Assembly (NCBI RefSeq): GCF_003967195.1
Contig: NZ_AP018725.1
Coordinates: forward strand, 2,046,001-2,110,000
Reading direction: 5' to 3'
Origin: Sulfuriflexus mobilis
GTDB lineage: Bacteria; Pseudomonadota; Gammaproteobacteria; AKS1
Length of the DNA stretch: 64,000 nucleotides
Positions 9,280 to 17,400 of the stretch are shown piece after piece. The position numbers and the translations under genes were made by a program. The notes under the pieces were generated by a model that was given only the letters and a program-made list of their open reading frames with translations, did not search any database and was not told where the DNA came from. Within the stretch, counting starts at the first letter, position 1, and the number at the start of each line of letters is the position of its first letter.

Positions 9280-10134
9280 TCACTGGTTGTTTGCTGTTAC
9301 CACCCAGGTTGCGGCGCCCAACTCCACCCCCCTGAGGGTCTTGTACGGGACAAGCGTCGTGCGCAGTTCAGCGAGAAAACGTGCCTTGCTGATCTCATCC
9401 ATATTGGCCGCCTCTATAGCATTACTCGCCGGGCCAATGTTGCTCAGGAACGTCACGGCCTCATCAAGACTCCTGCCGACGTTAAACATCGTGTCGAACC
9501 TCTCGATTGAGATGTCGGAAAATCCCGCCTCGGCGAGAATGTGCACGATTCGATTCGCATTACCAAACGAAAATGCCCCCGGTTCCTCCTCGGCCGATGC
9601 CGCTGGCAGCGGCACATGATTTGCGGCGATATCCAGCGGCAGACTGACCCATTGATTGGAATTGATCGGCTGCCAGCATATAAACGCCAGTCGCCCGCGA
9701 GGCTGCAGTGCTCGTCGAATGTTGTCGAACGCCGCTATCGGGTTGTCAAAAAACATCACACCAAATCGTGAGAAGGCCACATCGAAGGTCATCGACTCAA
9801 AATGATGCGACTGTGCATCAGCGCACTCGAAACTAATATTGTATTGTCCTGCAGACGCGGCCCGGCTACGGCCCTGCTCGAGGATTAGCTCTGAAATATC
9901 AACACCCTGAACCTGTCCAAAGGGGCCAACATAGTGCGCCATTTCAAACGAGGTGTCGCCGCAGCCACAACCGATATCCAGCACCCGTTCACCGGCTGAT
10001 ATCGCCGTTGCGGCCATGACCTCCTGGCCGAAGTCGATCAGGCTCGCATCTATCCTGTCCTGAAAACGCAGCCACTTGCGACCCCCGTCACCATTCCAGA
10101 ATTCACTCATATCCATGTTGACCATGTTGCTCAT
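9280..10134 (-). CDS. class I SAM-dependent methyltransferase
   Basis: 284 residues with the AdoMet-binding motif VLDIGCGCGDTSFEMA, followed by DISELILEQGR, FECADAQSHHF and FDVAFSRFGVMFF, so a Methyltransf_11/25-type fold. The start at 10134 (MSNMVNMDMSEFW) leaves 13 bp after the sulfurtransferase stop; the open frame continues upstream only through that gene and is not coding there. Position between a sulfurtransferase and an RND exporter suggests it modifies the molecule being exported or detoxified. The substrate is unknown; it resembles small-molecule rather than rRNA methyltransferases. Confidence 0.85.
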   Translation of the reverse strand: MSNMVNMDMSEFWNGDGGRKWLRFQDRIDASLIDFGQEVMAATAISAGERVLDIGCGCGDTSFEMAHYVGPFGQVQGVDISELILEQGRSRAASAGQYNISFECADAQSHHFESMTFDVAFSRFGVMFFDNPIAAFDNIRRALQPRGRLAFICWQPINSNQWVSLPLDIAANHVPLPAASAEEEPGAFSFGNANRIVHILAEAGFSDISIERFDTMFNVGRSLDEAVTFLSNIGPASNAIEAANMDEISKARFLAELRTTLVPYKTLRGVELGAATWVVTANNQ

Positions 10135-10147
10135 ACGCCGCCCCCTC

Positions 10148-11050
10148 TCAGTCCATATCCATCGGCAAGGACGCGTCGTTGCCCCATTCGAGCATGGAAC
10201 CGTCATAGACGGAGACGTTGTCATAGCCCAACAGACTGAGTGTGAAGGCGGCATTTGATGCGGCAATGCCGCCGCCACAATAGGTAATAATCCGCTCGGC
10301 CTCAGCCACATCCACCATGGCGAACTTTTCTCGCAAGCGCGCAGCAGACAAATAGCCCCCCGTGTCGTCATCATGCAGGGAGGCAAACGGCACATTGACA
10401 CTGCCGGCGATGCGGCCCTTACGGCCAAAGACCACGTCACTGCTACCCGTGTGTACCGGCGATGGCAGTGCGCTGATAATGCGCACGCCATTGTCACTGA
10501 TCGATGTCAGTACCTCGTCCTTGTCGACAAAGGCGCCAGAACGAACGCGCCCGCTAAACCCACCCGGCGCGTAGATACAGGCCTGATCCGAGGCCGGACG
10601 GCCCTCCGCCTTCCACCTGGCCCAGCCGCCATTCAGGACGGCGGCGTTGTCAAAACCAAACGCGTGCAGCATCCACCATACCCGCGTCGCCCAGTTCATT
10701 TCCGTTGTGCTATAGAGCACCACCCGGCTATCATTATTGATGCCGTGACGACGCATGACCTCGATAAATTGTTCCTCAGATGGACGCATCAACGGCAGCC
10801 GGGACGAGGGATCGGACAACTCGCCCGGTATGTCGATAAATCCGGCACCGGGGATGTGCGCCTGATCAAAATCGGCACGACCCGCCTGATAAACAAAGGG
10901 AAACTGTTGCGCCTGTTCCCTGTCCGGGTTTGGCAGCACATTCACACTACAATCGAATACCCGGAGCGCGTCATCATCCAGGTGCTTCTGCAACCAGTCG
11001 CTTTCGACCAGATATTCAGGGCGTTGATACGCATGTTCATGTGTCGCCAC
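10148..11050 (-). CDS. two-domain rhodanese / 3-mercaptopyruvate-type sulfurtransferase
   Basis: 300 residues in two rhodanese domains. The N-terminal domain lacks the active cysteine (VVLYSTTEMNWATRVWW occupies the loop). The C-terminal domain has the active-site loop YCGGGIAAS with Cys near residue 258. The loop CGGGIAA differs from classic thiosulfate (CRKGVTA) or mercaptopyruvate (CGSGVTA) loops, so the sulfur donor is uncertain. First gene of the five-gene operon and therefore the one next to the putative LysR operator 102 bp upstream. Confidence 0.85.
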   Translation of the reverse strand: MATHEHAYQRPEYLVESDWLQKHLDDDALRVFDCSVNVLPNPDREQAQQFPFVYQAGRADFDQAHIPGAGFIDIPGELSDPSSRLPLMRPSEEQFIEVMRRHGINNDSRVVLYSTTEMNWATRVWWMLHAFGFDNAAVLNGGWARWKAEGRPASDQACIYAPGGFSGRVRSGAFVDKDEVLTSISDNGVRIISALPSPVHTGSSDVVFGRKGRIAGSVNVPFASLHDDDTGGYLSAARLREKFAMVDVAEAERIITYCGGGIAASNAAFTLSLLGYDNVSVYDGSMLEWGNDASLPMDMD

Positions 11051-11376
11051 GTCGGTTTACTCCTCTCTTGCCTACAGTCGTCAATATTCATGTACCTGAC
11101 GACCACAGTAAGCGATTCCAATAACCTTGATAACAGGGTCAGAATGCATATGATTTATTCGTTTTGTGAATAAATCAGGCCTTGCCCACAAAATGGGCTG
11201 CGTATTGGATAAATTGTTTGAGCAAGCAGCGTGCGATGCGAGACGTTCGGCTATGCGCAAGGGACAAGAGGAGGCATGTGAAGGCAACTGAAGGAAAGCG
11301 ACTTTCGGGGATCTACCGTCTTTATCGCTGGCAACGGCTGTAGCAGAAGACGAACCGCCGCCGGATCCCGGGACGT
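11051..11376. other. 326-bp intergenic region: operon leader and lysR 3' flank
   Basis: Between the sulfurtransferase start and the lysR stop. It contains the dyad described separately (11152-11176) and a small hairpin GCCCA-CAAAA-TGGGC at 11184-11198 without a U-run. A 68-codon open frame here shows no start signal or family resemblance and is not called. Confidence 0.5.
11152..11176. promoter_or_regulatory. putative LysR operator upstream of sulfurtransferase operon
   Basis: A perfect 9-bp inverted repeat, GATTTATTC, 7 bp, GAATAAATC, contains the TTC-N7-GAA core, a T-N11-A LysR box. The same ATTTATTC-N7-GAATAAAT dyad stands just upstream of lysR at 12276-12300. Repetition of a 16-base two-armed pattern at the two promoters flanking a LysR gene strongly suggests the binding site of that regulator. 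Confidence 0.65.
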
Positions 11377-12264
11377 TTAATTTGCGGCAAGTTTTTCCCG
11401 GATGTAATCGATGAATAAACGCACCTTGGCCGGCACAAAACGACGCTCTGGATAAACCGCGTGGATATCTAACAGCGTCGGGACATATTTATCCAGGATC
11501 ACCTTTACCTGCCCGCTTTTAATGCAGTCACCCATAAGCCATATCGGGGTCACCGCAATACCCTGCCCGGCCAGTACGGCCTGACGAATGGTGCGGGGAT
11601 TATTCACACTAAAACTGCTGTTGACCCGAATGGTCTCCTTGCCCTGCGGGCCGGCGAAATGCCATTCGTTGCGCGTCGTCAGTAAGGTATAAACAATACA
11701 TTTGTGCCCTTTTAAATCCTGCAGGGTTTCAGGCTCACCATAGGCCGCGAGGTACTCCGGGCTGGCAACGGTGACACGCGGGCTGTCACCAATCTTGCGT
11801 GCAACCAGGCTCGAATCGGTCAGCGGGCCCACCCGAATGGCCATGTCGACACCCTCCTTGACCAGGTCCACATAATGGTCATCCATGATCAGGTCAATAT
11901 TCAGTTCCGGATACTCGGCGAGAAATTCCCACAAATGCGGCACGATGTTGAGCTCACCAAACGTGACCGGTGTATTAATGCGCAAAATGCCCGTCGGTAA
12001 TGATTGCTGGTTGTGCAGTGTTGATTCGATTTCTGATACTTCATCGAGGATATGCACACACTCGTCATAATACTGTTTACCGACATCGGTTAAACTCAAT
12101 TGACGTGTGCTGCGATTAATGAGCTTCACTTGCAGGTGTTTTTCCAGCGCGGCGATATGTTTACTCACCGTGGGCTGCGATAACGCCAACTCACGCGCCA
12201 CTTCTGAAAAATTTCCCGTTTCGGCAACCCGCCGGAATACCGACATCGACAAGAGTACATCCAT
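11377..12264 (-). CDS. LysR-family transcriptional regulator
   Basis: 295 residues. Residues 1-60 form the winged helix-turn-helix (FSEVARELALSQPTVSKHIAALEKHL), followed by a hinge and a LysR substrate-binding domain (LRINTPVTFGELNIVPHLWEFL, DMAIRVGPLTDSSLVARKI, AGQGIAVTPIWL). It belongs to the LTTR subgroup with short ligand domains similar to DmlR/CrgA-like regulators. It points the same way as the exporter operon and has matching dyads at both promoters, so it probably controls that operon and itself. The inducer is unknown. Confidence 0.9.
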   Translation of the reverse strand: MDVLLSMSVFRRVAETGNFSEVARELALSQPTVSKHIAALEKHLQVKLINRSTRQLSLTDVGKQYYDECVHILDEVSEIESTLHNQQSLPTGILRINTPVTFGELNIVPHLWEFLAEYPELNIDLIMDDHYVDLVKEGVDMAIRVGPLTDSSLVARKIGDSPRVTVASPEYLAAYGEPETLQDLKGHKCIVYTLLTTRNEWHFAGPQGKETIRVNSSFSVNNPRTIRQAVLAGQGIAVTPIWLMGDCIKSGQVKVILDKYVPTLLDIHAVYPERRFVPAKVRLFIDYIREKLAAN

Positions 12265-12275
12265 ACTAGTCTTCT

Positions 12276-12300
12276 CATTTATTCATTTATGGAATAAATG
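12276..12300. promoter_or_regulatory. putative LysR operator (autoregulatory)
   Basis: CATTTATTC, 7 bp, GAATAAATG: a perfect 9-bp dyad 12 bp before the lysR start codon, matching the dyad at 11152-11176 in 8 of 9 bases per arm. Its closeness to the lysR start fits autorepression. It also lies 127 bp before the divergent gene at 12427. Confidence 0.65.
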
Positions 12301-12426
12301 TAATGCGTAACGCAGGCATTATCAACCAATATCGCATAGTTTAATCTTGTACCCAGATATTTACTGCCACGAGTGAGCATTCGCACCTTTACCATCATTC
12401 ATCCTCGCAGAGGCACTTATATTATT

Positions 12427-12885
12427 ATGCATAAAGCATTCTTCACATCCTTGGCCATCCTGGTGACGCTGGTCGGCAATATTTCTCCTGTAGCGGCCCG
12501 TGCGGATATCGACATGCCAGCCAAACTGAAACTGGCGATGGCTGCTTACCAGGAAAAGGGCACAAATGCCTTCCTGCCAACCTTGTTTGGCAAACAGACA
12601 TCGCCCGAAGCCAATAGCAAAATTCTCCAGGAAACAGACATCCTTAAGGAAGTTGAGAAAGGTTATGGCCGCTATATAGGTCTGGAAATGGTTGATGCCA
12701 TAAAAATCTCTGACTCAACCCGTATTATATTTTTCATTATGAAATATCAGCAAGGGCCCCTCTACGGCGTGATCACCACTTACAAAATCAATGACCGTGA
12801 CGAGAAGATAACCGGCTTCAAGGTACATACAGAGATGCACATGATCATACCGGTAAGCCTTTTATCCCGATATGCCGATCAATAG
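12427..12885 (+). CDS. small secreted protein of unknown function
   Basis: 152 residues starting MHKAFFTSLAILVTLVG with a clear signal peptide ending about PVAARA. The mature part, about 125 residues, contains KLAMAAYQEKGTNAFLP and an alternating beta pattern (RIIFFIMKYQQGPLYGVITTYKI) but no recognised family signature. The start was chosen for the signal peptide; a GTG 54 bp earlier would add a non-signal extension. It is divergent from lysR and shares its promoter region, so it may belong to the same regulon. Confidence 0.6.
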   Translation: MHKAFFTSLAILVTLVGNISPVAARADIDMPAKLKLAMAAYQEKGTNAFLPTLFGKQTSPEANSKILQETDILKEVEKGYGRYIGLEMVDAIKISDSTRIIFFIMKYQQGPLYGVITTYKINDRDEKITGFKVHTEMHMIIPVSLLSRYADQ

Positions 12886-12945
12886 GTGGCTTGTCATGCG
12901 CAGGATGAGAAGACTTAAATAGCCGCGACAAAGCAGAGGAGAATT

Positions 12946-13049
12946 GATGATGGTTGGCTGCCGATACGCGTGCCGTCCACCGCACGGGCAACGAGCCTCT
13001 CGTCCCTGAGAAAGGCTGTTTTCGTTTTGTTGATTATTCGCCGAACGGG
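12946..13049. repeat. 104-bp direct repeat, copy 1 (left flank of island)
   Basis: Matches 27904-28007 with one mismatch (C at 12958, T at 27916). It includes, on the minus strand, the last codons PFGE and stop of purA, although no purA gene is attached here. Two small hairpins lie inside: CGTGC/GCACG at 12969-12986 and AGCC-TCTC/GAGA-GGCT at 12994-13017. It ends 8 bp before the RAYT element. Confidence 0.9.
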
Positions 13050-13057
13050 GAGCAAGA

Positions 13058-13961
13058 GGGGTCAGGTCTTGTCTTTTGCCATTTCAACATTACGTATTAT
13101 TCGACTGACTCTTGAATAATGCAATCCAAAGTACTCACCCACCTCTTCCATACTATAGCCACCACTTCGATAGGCATGGGTGATCGCTGTGTTTCTATCT
13201 GGAAACTTCTTTTCATAAAAACTGAGTGGCTTTGGTGGCGTGCGCTTCTGTGCAGCCGGGATTTCACTGAGTTTTATTTCCGGAGACATTTTACACAGCA
13301 TATTCTCAACAAACGCCTCATCGCCCAGAAAGATTTGATTTTTCAGTTGCTCCCATGGCGAAGGTTGATGTTTGCCTTCAGACACAAACGTCTTATATCG
13401 TGTCATCGCTGTTTTCTTTTGTTTCGCAAAGGCAGAAAGTATCCAGTCGGTATGTAGCCATTTTTGTGGTACACGTTGGCCCACGGTTGCACGGTAGCTG
13501 CTCCAGGGCCATTCTTTGGCTGCTCTTACCATTCTGGCTCGAACAGGATTCAGCACGATATAACGGGCCAACTCTAACAAGTATGCGTCTTTTTCTACCA
13601 GGATGGCTTTGTAGCGGCCCTGGAAGACATGCCCGACTCGCCCATGGGTGTGATTAAAGCGTTGCGTGTAGACACCGTTTAAGTGACGCATCCCTTTTGA
13701 TAGATTCTTGTCCGGTGTTTCTATCAATAGGTGGTAGTGGTTGTCCATCAGACAATAGGCATGGATAACCCAGTTATACCTGTCGCAGACTTCACCGAGA
13801 ACGGTATAGAACTGTTCCCTGTCAGCCGCATTAAGATAGATGTCCTCCTGACCATCCCCCCTTGCGGTCACGTGATAAAGGGCACCAGCATATTCGATTC
13901 TTAATGGTCTGGCCATGGTTTGAATCTAACACAACAAAGGCAAAAGGCAAGACCTGACCCC
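13058..13961. mobile_element. RAYT element bounded by 23-bp inverted repeats
   Basis: GGGGTCAGGTCTTG followed by TCTTTTGCC at 13058-13080 is repeated inverted at 13939-13961 with one mismatch. The left arm contains the transposase stop codon. The repeats enclose only the Y1/HUH transposase gene, so this looks like a complete REP-associated transposase cassette. No other copies of the terminal repeat were noticed in the window. Confidence 0.8.
13062..13916 (-). CDS. REP-associated tyrosine transposase (Y1/HUH family)
   Basis: 284 residues. MARPLRIEYAGALYHVTARG opens the Y1_Tnp domain. The metal-binding HUH pair is HYH at residues 60-62 (LMDNHYHLLIET), and the probable nucleophile is the Tyr in RYIVLNPVRA near residue 119. 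A C-terminal helix-turn-helix (HAYRSGGYSMEEVGEYFGLHYSRVSRII, about 240-275) resembles the DNA-binding tail of longer RAYTs. All key residues are present, so it may be active on its terminal repeats. It lies just inside the left 104-bp repeat. Confidence 0.9.
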   Translation of the reverse strand: MARPLRIEYAGALYHVTARGDGQEDIYLNAADREQFYTVLGEVCDRYNWVIHAYCLMDNHYHLLIETPDKNLSKGMRHLNGVYTQRFNHTHGRVGHVFQGRYKAILVEKDAYLLELARYIVLNPVRARMVRAAKEWPWSSYRATVGQRVPQKWLHTDWILSAFAKQKKTAMTRYKTFVSEGKHQPSPWEQLKNQIFLGDEAFVENMLCKMSPEIKLSEIPAAQKRTPPKPLSFYEKKFPDRNTAITHAYRSGGYSMEEVGEYFGLHYSRVSRIIRNVEMAKDKT

Positions 13962-14044
13962 GTTGTTTCCAGGCTGTTACTTAACCTTGACTCCATGAAA
14001 CCCGGGCTGCTTTAGTCTATCCCTATTTTCCTCTATTTATTTCC

Positions 14045-14416
14045 TTATTCATTTCTTGATCCTTTAAACCACGAACGAATTGAAAAAAACCATATTAATG
14101 AAAAAATAAGACCACCTTGCACAACTGACTTCCATATATCTGGAAAACTAATTAAAGTTATACCACCCACGACTATGGAGTAAAAACCAGCCCACAATAA
14201 ACAAAAACGTTGCCCTAAAATAGAACCATTTTTTGCCAGTCTAGCGAAATACACTAATAATATACTGGACAATATTGATGCTTCGCCTATACCACTACTC
14301 CAAACATCTGACCTGGAAATAACAGTACTTTCAGAGATATGGATCTGAGGGACAAATGATAAAATAACCATAAACAATAGAACATAATAAAAAAATATAG
14401 TCTGCGATTTTTTCAT
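14045..14416 (-). CDS. small multi-span membrane protein coupled to the YD-repeat gene
   Basis: 123 residues from MKKSQTIFFYYVLLFMV, with about four hydrophobic segments (YYVLLFMVILSFV, SILSSILLVYFARL, CLLWAGFYSIVVGGITLI, GGLIFSLIWFFSI). Its ATG shares one base with the stop codon of the giant YD-repeat gene (TGATG), so it is probably translationally coupled. The gene is clearly AT-rich. No family was recognised. By position, directly after the variable tip of an Rhs-like protein, it is a candidate immunity or anchoring partner; this is inference only. Confidence 0.65.
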   Translation of the reverse strand: MKKSQTIFFYYVLLFMVILSFVPQIHISESTVISRSDVWSSGIGEASILSSILLVYFARLAKNGSILGQRFCLLWAGFYSIVVGGITLISFPDIWKSVVQGGLIFSLIWFFSIRSWFKGSRNE

Positions 14417-17400
14417 CACATTGTACCTTTGCAATATTGAGCAGGAGAGGTCGAATAAAGATCTTTCAAAGCATTAGCTACTTGTTGATCATAGTGTTTA
14501 TAAGCATTATAAGCAGTTTCTGCAATAGCAAGCGGTATAGCAACACGTGGTGGAAGAGGGGTAATCCAAACATTTATAGGTATATTTTTCCCAAACATAA
14601 TCCATGGTGAAACCTGCCATTCTCTTGTGATATTTCCACAGTCATCAATCTCAGTACATTCTATGACACCTTCCACTTTCCCTTGAATATTCCAAACTGT
14701 TTCGATAAATGAAATACTTGGCGGAAATAATCTAGCATCAAGATCAAAGTTCACACCAACCAATAATACATCACCATACACTAGCGACGGGCTCTTTGCC
14801 CATTTTGCTATTAATCTTAACCCGCTTGGATCATAGTAATTAATAGTACTTTGGTTAGAATAACTATATGTATTTAAACCACCTGCCACCCCTATTGGAT
14901 CGCTTGTAATATACCTTCCTGTCTTAGGTTCATAATATCTATTCCAATTATAATGCAACCCGGTCTCAGCATCATAATACTGCCCTGGGAAGCGCAGGTT
15001 AATCGTCACGCTCCCGACGGCCTGGGACTCACCGAATGCCTTACCCTCCCAGCGCCAAACGACATTCCCTTGCTGGTCAGTCGCAAAGCGTGGCGTTAGC
15101 AAGTGATCTGTATGAAGATAAGTGACAACATCTTGCCCAGAGACATTATCGATCTGTACGGCTGGCATATCATCTTGCCAGATATAATCACGGATTGGCG
15201 TGCCATCAGCGTTGGTTTCGGTAATCAGGTTTCCATTAATGTCATAATGATAAATCGTCGTGTGAGAGGCGGTGATCTTTCTGGCCCTTTGGCCAAGTGC
15301 GTTATAGATATAGGTAGCAACCATGCTGCCGTCCTCGATTATCTCCGACAATCGACCCACATTGTTATAACGCATAGAGCGGCTTTCCAATGGTGGTTCT
15401 ATCGTATTGCTTTTCAAGGTATCGATGGCAATTAGTCGGTTACTGCCAAGGTTATATTGGTAGCCACTATCTAAGGCGCCGGCTACCTGCCTACCCAGTC
15501 GGTTATCGTTCAGGTCATAACCAAAGCCAGTTAGAGCCCCATCCACACTATCGCCAACCACTCGATCTAGTTCGTCGTAATCATAATTACTAGTCTGCGG
15601 CGTGGTAGTTCTATTTAGCAGATTACTATTTGGATCATAAGTATAAGTTCGGCTGTCGACCGTGCCTACGCTTTGACTGCGTAACCTACCCTGCAGGTCG
15701 TAACTGCGTGTATCCTGCAAGCCATTACTGAACGTACATGTAGTCATTTTATTATCAGCACGATAACTGATATTATTGACCAGAAAGGTAGTGCTACCAT
15801 TAAGTACGGCGCTTATACTAGCAAGCCGCCTGACGCCGTCACGGGTATAGGTCACCTGCCTTCCACTTGGCAGTGTCATGCCAATGACGTTATCACCCTC
15901 GTCATAAGTATAGACCATAGTATAGGTCACACCCAATTCCGTGCGCGACATACTGACAGGATTACCGAATGCATCATACTCATAGGTATAACTTCCACTC
16001 TCGTCATCACGTACACAGAGTTTTCCTATGCCAAAGATACAAGCATCGTAAGAATAGATCACATTTTCAGCCGAGTTGGGGTAGGTCCTCGTCAGCGGTC
16101 GTTCAAGTTCATCGTAGGTCATCTCGGCAGAAATACCACGAGCATCGATAATGCGTACAAGATTATCAGCTAGATCATACTCATAGAGGATCGACCCTCT
16201 GTCCATACTTTTTTCGCTAACTCTTCTACCTAAAACATCGTATGTATAAGCCACCTCAACTCCATTTGGAGAAGTTAGGCGTGTAACTCTATCATTTTTA
16301 TCATATTCATATGAAGTTACACCATTTAGAGGATGCGTATCTTTTATCACTCTATTTGCCGTATCGTAGTATTTTATATATTCATTATTGTTAGCATCAA
16401 TAAGACTAATTAAGTTTGAGTTTTCATCTAATTCATATTTTGCAATCGAAAACATCTCTCCATCATGAGGGCTAACCACAGAAACAAGTCTGTTACGCTC
16501 ATCAAAGCTTTTACTCAATGCTCTTACTAATGAGCCATCCGGATCGGATCTATTAATTTCTACTATGTTGCCACTTTCATCATAGGTATTTTCAACAATT
16601 TGCCCCAAATTATCCATAATACGAACAGGGCGGCTTCTAGCATCATTTTCAATAGTAAGAATTATACCATCTGCGGTTATTATTCTAGTCAACAAACCTG
16701 CCAAGGTATAACTATAACGAGTGACTCGGGTGTTACCGGGACCAGAGGATGGCGTTTCTGTTCTAGTTTCCAATAGACCACTAACCGAATGATAGGTATA
16801 TGTTGTTACCAGACCCACTGGGTCAACAGTACGAATTACCCGGCCTCTACTGTCATATTCCATTGTCATCGTATGCCCTAAGGCATTAACGATACTTACC
16901 GGGTTACCACGAGTATCACGGGTGGTCGTGGTGGTATTATTTCTCGGGTTAGTTATCGATGTAATTAGATTGAAATCTGGGTCGTAAGTATACCTATAGG
17001 TGGCAGTATTAAATTCCTCGCGCCTGCTCAGTACATTCCCTCTATCATCATACGTTCTGGTAATGACTGATTGATTTGGTCGTATAGTTTGGGTCGGGTT
17101 GGCATCTGCATCACGCTCTGTTTGCGTAACACGGCCTACTTCATCAACCTTGCGAACTTCCTTATTAAACCTGTCTAGTTCATATGTATTTGTATTTCCT
17201 CTTCCATCCATGATTACCGCGCGTGCGCTCGATGCCCGCACCAGTGGCGCAGGCCGTGTCTGGCTGCCCATGCCATCCTCACCCGTCACCATGCCGGTTT
17301 GGTTGACATTACTGGTAACACGGGGGCTGGCATCCGGCAATACCGCGTGAATCAACTGTCCGGCGCTGTTGTACTGGTATTGGGTGGTAAAACCTCTCTC

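Noticed and set aside
10135..10497. Upstream extension of the methyltransferase frame
   Set aside because: Runs through the sulfurtransferase gene in another frame; the methyltransferase fold starts at 10134.
11081..11287. 68-codon minus-strand open frame covering the operator region
   Set aside because: No ribosome-binding site, no family resemblance, and it overlaps a probable promoter and operator.
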